This document shows positions 1 to 8,788 of a stretch of 64,000 bases of DNA, one piece after another. Made by a program: the position numbers and the translations under genes. Under the pieces are notes generated by a model. That model saw nothing but the letters and a program-made list of their open reading frames with translations, had not been told where the DNA came from and did no database searches. The stretch's first letter is position 1. The number at the start of each line of letters is the position of its first letter. The stretch spans positions 349,488 to 413,487 of the forward strand of contig NZ_JBDKWZ010000006.1 in the NCBI RefSeq assembly GCF_039710355.1. The letters are read 5' to 3'. This DNA comes from Rapidithrix thailandica. Its GTDB lineage: Bacteria > Bacteroidota > Bacteroidia > Cytophagales > Flammeovirgaceae.

Positions 1-1957
1 CCGGCAGGTGGTCGTCATTGCTTATGGTTCCGGTTCCTGTGCCGTTTGTAATCACTACATTGGAACCGGTAGGATTGCTCAGGGTAAGAAGTACTGTCTC
101 ATCAGCCTCCACCATTTCATCCCCCAAAATTACAATATCTACCGTTTTGCCGGTTTCCCCTTTGGCAAAGCTCAGAGTACCGGAGATAATTGTGTAATCA
201 CTCCCTGCCGTAGCCGAATCGTCTACACTGGCATACTGTACCGTTGCTCCTCCGTCAGGAGCTGGGTGGGGCAAAGAGACCGTAAACCTTAAATTGCCGG
301 TTCCACTGTTGCCTTCCGTAACCGCAGGATTATCCACCGACACTTCAATATCCAAAAGTGTGAGGGAAAGGGTCACCACCGAATCACAACCCGCCTGGTT
401 GGTCAGGGTATGGGTGGCCGTATTATTGGAAGAAGTATAGGTATTGCCGTCTATCCACTGATAACTGCCATAGGCCGTGACCACATCCGTACTATAGCTG
501 GAGTCACACTGACTCAATTTTTGCACAAAAATATCTTCACTTCCATTGGAAGTCAGGTTACTGCTCCCGGGGCCGGGGTCAAAGTCTACCGTTCCTTCAA
601 AATACCCTGTCGTATAGATATTTCCCTCCGGGTCTACCGCGATAGAACTGCCTTTGTCATCACGACTCCCTCCCATGGATTTGGCCCAGACAAAATTACC
701 TTCCACGTCCAATTTCTGTACAAAAATATCCGAATCTCCATTGGAAGTAAAATCTACCGCTTCACCCAAAAAACCCGTAGTAGTATAGACATCTCCCTTT
801 TCATTAAAAGACCCCGTAGTATACACATTCCCCTCCGGATCCACTGCAATGGACTCTCCATAATCATTACCTCTTCCTCCTATGGACCGGGCCCAGACAA
901 AATTACCTTCCCCGTCCAATTTCTGCACAAAAATATCCCAACCTCCATTGGCAGTCAGGTGATTACTCCCGGGGCCGGGGTCAAAGTCTACCGTTCCATA
1001 AAAATACCCCGTAGTATACACATTTCCCTCCGCATCCACTGCGATGGAAAAGCCATTATCATCACTACTTCTCCCCATGGATTTGGCCCAGACAAAATTA
1101 CCTTCCACGTCCAGCTTCTGTACGAAGATATCCGAATCTCCAATGGCAGTCAGATTACTAGTACCAGGGCCGGGGTCAAAGTCTACCGTTTCATAAAAAG
1201 ATCCCGTAGTATACACATTCCCCTCCGCATCCACCGCAATGGACTCTCCAAAATCATTACCTACTTCCCCCATGGATTTGGCCCAGACAAAATTACCTTC
1301 CCCGTCCAGTTTCTGCACGAAGATGTCATTGCTTCCATTGGAAGTCAGGTGACTAGCACCCGGGCCGGGGTCAAAGTCTACCGTTTCATAAAAAGATCCC
1401 GTAGTATACACATTCCCCTCCGCATCCACCGCGATGGACTCTCCATAATCATTACCTACTCCCCCCATGGATTTGGCCCAGACAAAATTACCTTCCCCGT
1501 CCAGCTTCTGCACGAAGATGTCATAAAGGCCAATGGCAGTCAGATTACTAGTACCAGGGCCGGGATCAAAGTCTACTGTTTCACGAAAATACCCTGTAGT
1601 ATAGACATTTCCCTCCGGATCCACCGCGATGGAATAGCCATGATCATAACTACTTCCCCCCATGGATTTGGCCCAGACAAAATTACCTTCCCCGTCCAGC
1701 TTCTGTACGAAGATATCCGAATCTCCAATGGCAGTCAGATTACTACTCCCAGGGCCGGGATCAAAGTCCACCGTTCCTGAAAAAAAACCTGTAATATACA
1801 CATTCCCCTCCGCATCCACCGCGATGGAATAGCCTTTATTAACACTACTTCCCCCCATCGACCGGGCCCACTGAAAGCTTGGTTCCTGGGCTATCAAGGG
1901 TGTGCTGTACAAACCTAAAGTAAGGCCAAATAAAATAACCCTAACGATTCCTTTCAT
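1..1957 (-). CDS. Secreted SBBP beta-propeller / Calx-beta repeat protein, 3' end outside window
   Basis: The gene starts at an ATG ending at 1957, preceded by AAAGG, and stays open for 652 codons to the left window edge. It has a signal peptide (MKGIVRVILFGLTLGLYS..., cleavage near residue 22). Seven SBBP-type units follow, with the recurring motifs WAKSMGG, SIAVDPEGNVYTTG, VDFDPGPG and DIFVQKLDGEGNFV. Next comes the SNNTATHTLTNQAGCDSVV motif common in Bacteroidota surface proteins. A Calx-beta domain follows, with the landmarks ATAGSDYTIISGTLSF, VEADETVLLTLSNP and the closing ISNDD. The family is exported and probably surface-exposed or type IX secreted; the sorting domain would lie beyond the window. 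A 456-codon open frame on the other strand is an antisense artefact of the repeats. Confidence 0.93.
   Translation of the reverse strand, partial: MKGIVRVILFGLTLGLYSTPLIAQEPSFQWARSMGGSSVNKGYSIAVDAEGNVYITGFFSGTVDFDPGPGSSNLTAIGDSDIFVQKLDGEGNFVWAKSMGGSSYDHGYSIAVDPEGNVYTTGYFRETVDFDPGPGTSNLTAIGLYDIFVQKLDGEGNFVWAKSMGGVGNDYGESIAVDAEGNVYTTGSFYETVDFDPGPGASHLTSNGSNDIFVQKLDGEGNFVWAKSMGEVGNDFGESIAVDAEGNVYTTGSFYETVDFDPGPGTSNLTAIGDSDIFVQKLDVEGNFVWAKSMGRSSDDNGFSIAVDAEGNVYTTGYFYGTVDFDPGPGSNHLTANGGWDIFVQKLDGEGNFVWARSIGGRGNDYGESIAVDPEGNVYTTGSFNEKGDVYTTTGFLGEAVDFTSNGDSDIFVQKLDVEGNFVWAKSMGGSRDDKGSSIAVDPEGNIYTTGYFEGTVDFDPGPGSSNLTSNGSEDIFVQKLSQCDSSYSTDVVTAYGSYQWIDGNTYTSSNNTATHTLTNQAGCDSVVTLSLTLLDIEVSVDNPAVTEGNSGTGNLRFTVSLPHPAPDGGATVQYASVDDSATAGSDYTIISGTLSFAKGETGKTVDIVILGDEMVEADETVLLTLSNPTGSNVVITNGTGTGTISNDDHLP
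520..1871 (-). repeat. Seven tandem 65-codon SBBP units inside the secreted protein gene
   Basis: The anchor encoding WAKSMGG recurs on the plus strand at 1856, 1661, 1466, 1271, 1076, 881 and 674. Five of the six intervals are exactly 195 bp (65 codons) and the last is 207 bp. The longer unit (about 680-880) carries a second partial VYTT motif (NEKGDVYTTTGF) and has lost the FDPGPGTSN tract, for a net gain of 4 codons. The regularity suggests expansion by slippage or unequal crossing-over. Confidence 0.9.
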
Positions 1958-2215
1958 CCTTTAAAACTGTTTGTGCCGGTATGGCGATACCTGTTTTCTT
2001 TCTGCTTTCACGAAAAGTAATGCTAATCCATTAGCCTCTTTTTTTCAGGCAAAAAACGTTATAAAACACAGTTTATCCAAGTTTTGCCGTAGACAACCCA
2101 AATAATGTCCCAAAGCCGCTCGAGAAAATAAAAGAGGCTAAACCGGGAGCTGGGCTGAACAGGCTACGCAGTCTATTGTAAAAACAGTAAAGACTTCATG
2201 CTAAAGCCCTATTTT

Positions 2216-2965
2216 TTAATCCAGAAAGGGAGCGATACAATTGATAAAGGCCTCTTTATACAACCTGCCAATCGGTACTTTGCAGGCGCCCAGCAGGATC
2301 TCATTTTTAGAAAGATCTATTTGTGAAATTTTTTCTTTATTGATGATAAAAGAACGATGCACCCTTAAAAAGGCATTGTTCGTCAGTTTTTCTTCCAATT
2401 TTTGTAAAGGCATGCGAGTTTCAATTATTTCTTCTTCGACATTAATTTGACAGACCTTATCTTTCGCCTCTACACAGAGAATATCGCTTATTTTAATTTT
2501 AATCAGCCTTCTCTTCGATTTCACAAAGAGTACCCCTTTCAGAAAGTGGTCTTCCTGCCAGCCTTGGAAAGGCTCCTGATCATGCTGGCTTTTGGAAAAT
2601 TTATAGATGGCCAACTCTATGGCTGCTTGCAAGGTTTCTTTATCGTACGGTTTGATAATATAGGCATAAGGGTCGGTCAACTTGGCTCTTTCAAAGGTTT
2701 CCTTATCTCGGTAGGAAGTAATGAAGATGGCGGGAAGGGCTTTTTTCTTGTTGAGGCGTTCCATCATTTGCACGCCATCAAGACTTCCGGCCAAATGTAT
2801 GTCCACCAGAAGCAAATCCGGTTGAGCAGTGGCTATCATATCCAGAGCTTGTTCTGCCTCTTGGGCTATTCCCGCCAAGTCATAGCCCATTTCATCCAAA
2901 TACATCTCCAGGCGGTTGGCATGAATAAAATCGTCTTCTACGATCAGTACTTTTACTTTTGACAT
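2216..2965 (-). CDS. LytTR-family response regulator
   Basis: This is a 249-aa cytoplasmic response regulator. Residues 1-125 form a receiver domain with the acidic pair E10-D11-D12, phospho-acceptor D55 (LLLVDIHL), T83 (IFITSYRD) and K105 (YIIKPYD). Residues about 145-249 are a LytTR DNA-binding domain, with KSKRRLIKIKISDILCVEA and the conserved FLRVHRSFIIN helix-strand motif. It lies 15 bp after the histidine kinase gene on the same strand, so the two are almost certainly one operon and a cognate pair. Target genes are not evident; the secreted SBBP gene lies downstream on the same strand after about 260 bp. Confidence 0.95.
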   Translation of the reverse strand: MSKVKVLIVEDDFIHANRLEMYLDEMGYDLAGIAQEAEQALDMIATAQPDLLLVDIHLAGSLDGVQMMERLNKKKALPAIFITSYRDKETFERAKLTDPYAYIIKPYDKETLQAAIELAIYKFSKSQHDQEPFQGWQEDHFLKGVLFVKSKRRLIKIKISDILCVEAKDKVCQINVEEEIIETRMPLQKLEEKLTNNAFLRVHRSFIINKEKISQIDLSKNEILLGACKVPIGRLYKEAFINCIAPFLD

Positions 2966-2980
2966 TTGAATTCGTTTCGT

Positions 2981-5005
2981 TTAGCTGGCCTTAGCATATT
3001 TTGTAGGTAGTGTAATCGAAAAGACACTTCCTTGATTGGGTTTACTTTTAATTTCAATCGTTCCGCGATTCATCCGGACAAAATCATGGACCAAAATAAG
3101 CCCCAAACCCGTTCCTTTTTCCGCACTGGTACCAAGTGTACTTTTAGCACCGTCAAAGGTAAAAAGCCGCTTAAGTTTCTCTTCTTCTATTCCCATACCA
3201 TTGTCTACTACATCTATTCGTACTCCTTCAGGCTTCTTTTCAGCAAACAAACGCACAGTCCCTCCACTAGGCGTAAACTTAATACTATTATTGATCAGGT
3301 TTCTAAAAATAGTGCTTAAGGTTTCTTTATCGGCATGTACATGCACTTCTTTGGAGATCGTTGCTTCCAGGTGAATATCTTTGGCAGCTGCCATATCTTT
3401 AAAATATTGCAGGCTTTCATCTACTAACGATTTGAGGGCCAATCGCTGAGGCTGATAAGGCATGGCCCCTTCCTGGCTTAAGGCCCACTTTAATAAATTA
3501 TCGAGGAGTGTATTTACTTTCTGAGCAGAGTCTTCTATTTGTAATGCAATTTTATGCAGGTTGGCAATATTCCCTTTTTTAATATTATAATTCAACAACC
3601 CGGAGATGCCTTGTAGAGCCGTAACCGGTCCCCGCAGGTCATGGGCAATAATGCTGAAAAATCTGTTCTTAGTCGCATTCAGTTGGGCCAATTCTTCTTT
3701 TTGAGCCACTAGCAATTGGTTGGTTTTCTGCTTTTGCCGATAGGCCTGAAACAATAAGCCGGATAAAATTATTAATAATAATGAACCGATAATGAAAAAA
3801 GTAACCAGTTTGTTTTTTTGGGCTATCGTAGCGGTTTGCTGCTCTGTCCGCAACTTTAACAATGTATTTTCAGCTTCTTTTTTAGCGGTTTGGTATTTAG
3901 TTTCAATATCGGAAATAATGACTTCCTTGGTTTTAGTAAATACGGAATCTTTTAAGGAGGTGTACTGCTTATGGTATAAAAGTGCCTGTTCATATTGCCC
4001 AAAGGTTTGATAAATATTGGAAAGTGTCCGATAAATATTGGACTCCATATTTTGGTCACCGGCTTCCTTGGCAAGGTTCAGGCTTATTTGGGCCAGTCCG
4101 GCAGCCTGTTTAAAATCCTTTAACTTCAAATAAACCTTTGCCAGCCTCTCGGTGGTGTGCGCTACTCCCTTTTGATTATTGAATTGCTCTTTGATTTCCA
4201 ATGATTTTTCTAAATACAGAATGGCTAATGGAAGATCGCCCTGCTCATCGTAAAGTTCCCCCAGGTTATTGTAGCTGATAGATAAGCCATAGTCATCTCC
4301 CGTTTCTTTGTCAATGGCGATTACCTGCATCCTGTAGTCCAAGGCTTTTTCAAAATCTCCTTTTTTCCGGTAAATGATTTCAATATTACTCAGTGCATCC
4401 GAAATGTACGACTTATTTTGAATTTCTTGACTTTTCTCAAGCGACTGAAAATAATACTCCAAGGCTTTATCATACTTCTTTTGATGCCGGTACACCTCCC
4501 CGATCGTATTGAGGGTGCTGGTTGACTTTGTCCCTCCCAAGGAATCTTTCAATGCCAAAGCCTTGAATAGATAATTTAATGCGGTGGGGTAATCCGCTTT
4601 GGCTGAATAAACAAACCCGAGATTATGGAGTATGCTGGCTTCACTTTCCCGGTCTTTCGTGGCCGAAAATATAGCTCTGGCTTTTTCATAGAAACCCAAG
4701 GCTGTTTCATGCCGGCCCAAATGCGCATATACAGAACCTAAATCCTGATAAGAAGATCCTAATTGACTTTGATTGCCTATTTCCATAGCGTACGAAACGG
4801 CCTGTTCTCCGAAAATGACAGCTTCCGCAAAATTAACAGAGCCGTTATAAAAACATAAATCCCTCAGGACCATCACTTTCTTCTCCCCGGAAACACTAGG
4901 TAAAATAGTTTTAAGACTGTCAATGGTCGCCTGGTTTTGCCCCAGGCCGGAAGTGGTAAAATATAAAAAGCCAATCAGGAAAAGTAGATGTTTTTTCATA
5001 AGCAT
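2981..5005 (-). CDS. TPR-containing membrane sensor histidine kinase
   Basis: The protein has 674 aa, with a second in-frame ATG at codon 3. An N-terminal signal sequence is followed by about 300 residues of tetratricopeptide repeats (AEASILHNLGFVYSAKADYP, TALNYLFKAL, ALEYYFQSLEKSQEI). A coiled linker leads to one transmembrane helix at about 400-420. The kinase core has H455 in FFSIIAHDLRGP, the N box at N572/N573 (INNSIKFTPSGG), G1 DNGMGI and G2 GTGLGL (631-636). The TPR domain is therefore periplasmic and the kinase cytoplasmic. It is a typical Bacteroidota hybrid-free kinase whose partner is the adjacent LytTR regulator. A 161-bp inserted element lies 63 bp upstream of the start, within the likely promoter region. 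Confidence 0.95.
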   Translation of the reverse strand: MLMKKHLLFLIGFLYFTTSGLGQNQATIDSLKTILPSVSGEKKVMVLRDLCFYNGSVNFAEAVIFGEQAVSYAMEIGNQSQLGSSYQDLGSVYAHLGRHETALGFYEKARAIFSATKDRESEASILHNLGFVYSAKADYPTALNYLFKALALKDSLGGTKSTSTLNTIGEVYRHQKKYDKALEYYFQSLEKSQEIQNKSYISDALSNIEIIYRKKGDFEKALDYRMQVIAIDKETGDDYGLSISYNNLGELYDEQGDLPLAILYLEKSLEIKEQFNNQKGVAHTTERLAKVYLKLKDFKQAAGLAQISLNLAKEAGDQNMESNIYRTLSNIYQTFGQYEQALLYHKQYTSLKDSVFTKTKEVIISDIETKYQTAKKEAENTLLKLRTEQQTATIAQKNKLVTFFIIGSLLLIILSGLLFQAYRQKQKTNQLLVAQKEELAQLNATKNRFFSIIAHDLRGPVTALQGISGLLNYNIKKGNIANLHKIALQIEDSAQKVNTLLDNLLKWALSQEGAMPYQPQRLALKSLVDESLQYFKDMAAAKDIHLEATISKEVHVHADKETLSTIFRNLINNSIKFTPSGGTVRLFAEKKPEGVRIDVVDNGMGIEEEKLKRLFTFDGAKSTLGTSAEKGTGLGLILVHDFVRMNRGTIEIKSKPNQGSVFSITLPTKYAKAS

Positions 5006-5067
5006 TTCAGAAACTTGATAAAGTTCTCAGATAGGGTTGGGTCGCTAATCATTGGTTTTCATACCAT

Positions 5068-5228
5068 GAAGTGGTTTAAACGTATAGTTTTTGACCGAAA
5101 ATAGAATCAAAATCGGCTCATCAACGCACTTTTTGAAGAGAATAGCCAAAGCTATTGTTGAAAAAAGTAACACAGAGGAGGCCTTTTTGAAACATTTTTC
5201 AGCAAAAAGTAAAAGTTTAATTCACTTC
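5068..5228 (+). mobile_element. 161-bp MITE-like element, copy A
   Basis: The left end GAAGTGGTTTAAA and right end TTTAATTCACTTC are 13-bp inverted repeats with two mismatches. The flanks are a perfect 3-bp direct repeat, CAT (5065-5067 and 5229-5231). Near-identical 161-bp copies in the opposite orientation lie at 49385-49545 and 59147-59307. The interior carries a small hairpin (AATAGC-CAAA-GCTATT) and no transposase. It sits 63 bp upstream of the sensor kinase start. The short conserved frame inside it is probably not a gene. Confidence 0.88.
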
Positions 5229-5613
5229 CATAATTAGTTGTATAAAAGCAAGCTGTTAAAGTAGGAAAATTATCCCGGAAGGCGTAAAAATCTGTCAGTA
5301 ATTTACCACTAAAACAGTATTTCAGTGCTTATCATCGCTCCAAAAGAGCGTACTACCAGGCAAAAAAACGTTTTGGGACTATCACTGTCTCTCCCCAAAG
5401 TAGTATTAAGAATGGGAAAATCTTTTCTTTTGCCGAAGAAAGGGGCGGTGTTTCGTTGGACCTAAAAAACGGGATATTTTCACTTCTAACACCAGCGATT
5501 GGTCTCTAAGTACCGGGGGAGTGTTGCCTCCCCTTACTTTTTTATCATTTCCACCAAACAATGTAATAATAACGGCAGGCTATTTAGGCTAAAAACAAGT
5601 TGATGAAAATACA
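5229..5613. other. Non-coding gap
   Basis: No convincing gene, RNA or repeat was seen here. Short open frames are present in several phases, without start signals or recognisable sequence. Confidence 0.6.
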
Positions 5614-5659
5614 AAAAAGCCGGGCTAATATGATTGGGAAATATTAGCCCGGCTTTTAT
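5614..5659 (-). terminator. Rho-independent terminator after the PepSY operon
   Basis: The stem AAAAGCCGGGCTAATAT pairs with AATATTAGCCCGGCTTTT around a short loop. It lies directly after the PepSY stop codon and, read on the minus strand, ends in a T-rich tail. Confidence 0.9.
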
Positions 5660-5664
5660 ACTTA

Positions 5665-7287
5665 CTAAGCGACCTTGGCTTTTCGGCTCATGGCACGGGG
5701 GGCGGCTTTCCTTTTTTCGTCTCTTTTCAAGGTAATAGCAATGGAGAAAGTAAGAAGAGAACCGATTAACCAGAATATATCAATCAATAAGATATCATTG
5801 TATCCTCTGGAGTAGGTGACCCAAATCCAGTTGCCTGAGATAATACCGTTCGCTACAGGTACCAGAACACCCAATACAGCGCCAATGATCAGGCTGTATT
5901 TGTTGGTAAAAAAATTGTCACGTTTGGCCGTAAACAGAACAATAAAAAATAGCCAGGCATAGAAAAAGATTTGATAGATGGATGTCATCCGGGAAGCATC
6001 AAACTCATGTACAAATAGTTTGACAGCCAAAAACGTAAAGGCAGTGGCAGGAAACATACTCAAACAAATCGCCAGATAAACCCATCCGAGCCATCTGTTA
6101 AATTTCCGTTTTCTCTCTTCTACATTTTTTTTATCCCTGGCCACTAGCCAAATCAAAACCCCGGATAGAATCACAAAGCAAGAAGCAATTCCTAAAATGA
6201 AATATACCACTCTTAAGCCGGTTCCTCCGAAATCCCCGAAATGCAGTCTGTACAACACTCCAGTCGCTCCGTCTATATAAGAAGTATTTTCAAAGGGATT
6301 TTTTTCATGGATTATCTCCCCACTCTTGCCATTAAACACTAATTCCCCCTCTCCAATAAAGTCACGGGAATATTCGGGATGCCCTTCCACGGCTACGTGC
6401 ATATTGGCATCTCCATAATTGTAGATCTTAACAGACTTTATGTAAAAGTCGGACCAATACGATTGCGTTGTTTCAACAAAGCGATTGAAATCTACCTCTC
6501 CCTCCAGTTTAGCCATTGCCATCGGAAATTCTTTATTACCGAGCCCCAAGTCGTCATACATTTTTTGGGTATCCCCTTCGTACAAAAAGGACAGAACAGG
6601 GGGAGACATTACTGTTGTGCTAATAATAAGGAATACGCCCGTTACGGCATATACGAATTGATAGGGAAGCCCTAAAATGCCCAGGGCGGTATGGGCATCG
6701 GTCCAAATGTTTTTCCAACTTGCTTTCGGCCTAAAAACATAAAAACTAGAAATGATTTTTTTCCAATGTACGATCACCCCTGTAATGACCGCAAAGAGAA
6801 AAAAGAAAGAGACAATTCCTGCAATCAAATACCCGGACCTCCCATATAAATTGAGCTGTGCTAAAAAATGTAAGCGGTACAAAAATTCGCCTATGGAGTA
6901 GTTACTGGCATAAGTATACGTTTTAAAGTCATCGATATTCATGTAATAGTAGCTTCCCCTTTTTCTACCCTTTTGCTCGCCTGTGGTAGCTTTTGGAGCG
7001 GATAGGTTCACGGCTATTCTTTGGCCTTCCAGGTACTTTGAAAAAGTAATATCTCTACCATATAGATCCTGCCCTTGTTGGAGGGTATCAAGCATTGCAT
7101 TGAGGTCCAAATCCGGCAAGTTACTTTCCAATACAGGTTCATTTCTCTCCCAGCTAATTATTTCGTCTCGAAAGAAAGAAAAAGAGCCGGCAAAAAATAT
7201 CACATAAAGTACTGCGCTGATCACAATCCCACTGATGGTATGAGTGTGGAATAATATATTGAAAACTCTGTTGCTCATCTTCATCAT
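5665..7287 (-). CDS. PepSY-associated transmembrane (PepSY_TM) protein
   Basis: The chosen start (MMKMSNRVFNILFHTHTISG) gives 540 aa and overlaps the stop of the upstream gene as ATGA, which indicates translational coupling. A longer open frame upstream only shadows the preceding gene. The N-terminal helix (FHTHTISGIVISAVLYVIFF) is followed by a periplasmic loop. Further helices include GYLIAGIVSFFFLFAVITGV and WTDAHTALGILGLPYQFVYA. A second PepSY-type loop with GATGVLYRLHFGDFGG precedes a bundle of C-terminal helices. The family is found in operons for iron-siderophore or metal uptake and is often proposed to reduce or handle the imported metal; the biochemical role is not settled. It is the last gene of a four-gene operon. 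Confidence 0.92.
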   Translation of the reverse strand: MMKMSNRVFNILFHTHTISGIVISAVLYVIFFAGSFSFFRDEIISWERNEPVLESNLPDLDLNAMLDTLQQGQDLYGRDITFSKYLEGQRIAVNLSAPKATTGEQKGRKRGSYYYMNIDDFKTYTYASNYSIGEFLYRLHFLAQLNLYGRSGYLIAGIVSFFFLFAVITGVIVHWKKIISSFYVFRPKASWKNIWTDAHTALGILGLPYQFVYAVTGVFLIISTTVMSPPVLSFLYEGDTQKMYDDLGLGNKEFPMAMAKLEGEVDFNRFVETTQSYWSDFYIKSVKIYNYGDANMHVAVEGHPEYSRDFIGEGELVFNGKSGEIIHEKNPFENTSYIDGATGVLYRLHFGDFGGTGLRVVYFILGIASCFVILSGVLIWLVARDKKNVEERKRKFNRWLGWVYLAICLSMFPATAFTFLAVKLFVHEFDASRMTSIYQIFFYAWLFFIVLFTAKRDNFFTNKYSLIIGAVLGVLVPVANGIISGNWIWVTYSRGYNDILLIDIFWLIGSLLTFSIAITLKRDEKRKAAPRAMSRKAKVA

Positions 7288-7583
7288 GGGATAGGATGGT
7301 AAATTTTTCCGACATACATAATTAGTGCAAATACGAACGTAATCGCTAAGTAAATGCCCCAGGTTTTCCAACCGTTTTTTACCAGAAAAGCGATAATTAA
7401 CAGAGCTACCCAAATGATGAATCCTACAAACCTGAGGGTCATAATGACGTTGGCATGGTTTAACCAATACGCCAGAGCCAAATGCAGTGACATAGTGACC
7501 ATGTATCCCCCCAATATTCCAGCAGATATTTTGGCAAAACGTTGGCTAAATGATTTGGTTAAATATTTTTTATTAGCAGGCAT
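7284..7583 (-). CDS. DUF3649-like small membrane protein
   Basis: This 99-aa protein has three predicted membrane helices. The segment AKISAGILGGYMVTMSLHLALA resembles the R-x-x-A-GGY start of DUF3649 proteins, and a further hydrophobic hairpin covers residues 46-90. The DUF3649, DUF3325 and PepSY_TM genes are commonly neighbours behind TonB-dependent siderophore receptors, which supports the assignment here. The gene overlaps the PepSY start by 4 bp and follows the preceding gene after 5 bp. No catalytic residues are visible. Confidence 0.78.
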   Translation of the reverse strand: MPANKKYLTKSFSQRFAKISAGILGGYMVTMSLHLALAYWLNHANVIMTLRFVGFIIWVALLIIAFLVKNGWKTWGIYLAITFVFALIMYVGKIYHPIP

Positions 7584-7588
7584 TATGA

Positions 7589-7915
7589 TTAAATAATTTC
7601 TAAAAGGAGAGAAAGTAAAAAGACCACTGAGACAATTCTAATAGTGACATATTGCAAAGGTGACAGGACGATTATCAAACTTCCTACGGTCATCAGTGTT
7701 ACAAAAAACGCAAAAATTCCCGAGCCGACCCCAAAATGAATGATACTTACGACCAATGTTACAATGAGTAAAAAGCTACCTATATATTTACTGTATTGAA
7801 GGTGATTCTGTACCCAAAGTTCCAGCTTTCCGGAACGGTTGAGATCCGCTTTTTTCGAAGTGTTATAAAAAACATAAAACCCTAAAAAAGCGATAAAGAA
7901 AATTATCGTAACCAT
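7589..7915 (-). CDS. DUF3325-like small membrane protein
   Basis: This 108-aa protein has an N-terminal helix, a short basic cytoplasmic segment (NTSKKADLNRSGKLELW) and three further helices (IGSFLLIVTLVVSIIHFGVG and onward). The layout matches DUF3325 inner-membrane proteins that accompany PepSY_TM and DUF3649 genes. It is the second gene of the operon, followed after 5 bp by the DUF3649-like gene. Its role is unknown; it is probably a subunit or assembly partner of the PepSY membrane protein. Confidence 0.72.
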   Translation of the reverse strand: MVTIIFFIAFLGFYVFYNTSKKADLNRSGKLELWVQNHLQYSKYIGSFLLIVTLVVSIIHFGVGSGIFAFFVTLMTVGSLIIVLSPLQYVTIRIVSVVFLLSLLLEII

Positions 7916-8065
7916 GATATGAAATTTGTAGTAGACATTATCACCAATGAATTCGTACCGGCAAGTTTACGGGTCTCGGTTTTCAGATACCCGGAGCTAT
8001 AGCCGGACTTCGCTAGAAGCATGTCTGGCCTAAACCATTCGTGATAATGCCTATTAAAAGAAAGT

Positions 8066-8788
8066 TTACATACTAATTTTTTGAGTGGCACATCTCCATA
8101 TAGATTGGTAGGCTGTTGTTTTGGTTTTACCCGCTTCGCCTTTATTATAGGTAGTCGCCTCTATAAAGTATATTCCTTCTTCATCAAAGTTAATTTTCAA
8201 CTCACCTTTGCCATTGCTTTTTACTTTTTGTTCTTTACCGGAAGGTAAAAAGACAGTTACTGATACATCTCCTTTGATGTCACCATTTAGATACGTCTTG
8301 AATATTTTTGCCGGTTGCTTTTTTAAAGATACACTTTCTTCTATCAAAGCTAAGCCAATCGCATTGGGGCCTACGGGTGGCACCGGTGAACTCTTACCTA
8401 TAAGCACTTGGGCAAAAGCATTAAACTGATAGGCCGTTCCGTCAGCAGGATCTTTAGCGGTATGATGTATTTCCAAACGGTAAACCCCTTCTTTTTTGGG
8501 TGTAAATGCCGCCACAAAATGATCGCTTTGAGCACTTGTCTTCAGTTTGCTCTTTTTTCCATTGGGTGCAATCAGCCATAATTCAAATTTTGCGACATCG
8601 GAATACCAGTCGCTTATCTGTTCATTTGTTCTATCTTCAAATTCACTGTAGTATACTTTTACATCCTGTTTGGTATTTAATTTTCCCGAGCCCTCGGTAT
8701 CAATATAGAGTGCATGTGCTTGAACATAACTCAGGCTTACAAATGACAACAGGAAAGAGAGGCATAGTAGTTTGATCTTGTTTTTCAT
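8066..8788 (-). CDS. DUF4198-type periplasmic protein
   Basis: The start at 8788 (MKNKIKLLCLSFLLSF...) gives 240 aa with a clear signal peptide ending VQAHA. The longer frame upstream lacks coding character. The mature N-terminus ALYIDTEGSGKLNTKQDVKVYY and the later GVYRLEIHHTAKDP are typical of the DUF4198/NikM-like beta-sandwich family. That family is associated with uptake of transition metals and with TonB-receptor operons. It heads the four-gene operon (150 bp to the next gene). The C-terminal 15 residues look atypical, so the stop may reflect a small change. No receptor gene is adjacent, unlike most related operons. Confidence 0.8.
   Translation of the reverse strand: MKNKIKLLCLSFLLSFVSLSYVQAHALYIDTEGSGKLNTKQDVKVYYSEFEDRTNEQISDWYSDVAKFELWLIAPNGKKSKLKTSAQSDHFVAAFTPKKEGVYRLEIHHTAKDPADGTAYQFNAFAQVLIGKSSPVPPVGPNAIGLALIEESVSLKKQPAKIFKTYLNGDIKGDVSVTVFLPSGKEQKVKSNGKGELKINFDEEGIYFIEATTYNKGEAGKTKTTAYQSIWRCATQKISM

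Noticed and set aside
410..1780. 456-codon repetitive open frame on the plus strand
   Set aside because: It is antisense to the SBBP repeats; the minus strand has a signal peptide, recognisable repeats and a Calx-beta domain, so this frame is a by-product of repeat composition.
7288..7467. N-terminal extension of the PepSY protein
   Set aside because: It overlaps the well-formed upstream membrane gene; the ATGA overlap start at 7287 fits the family.
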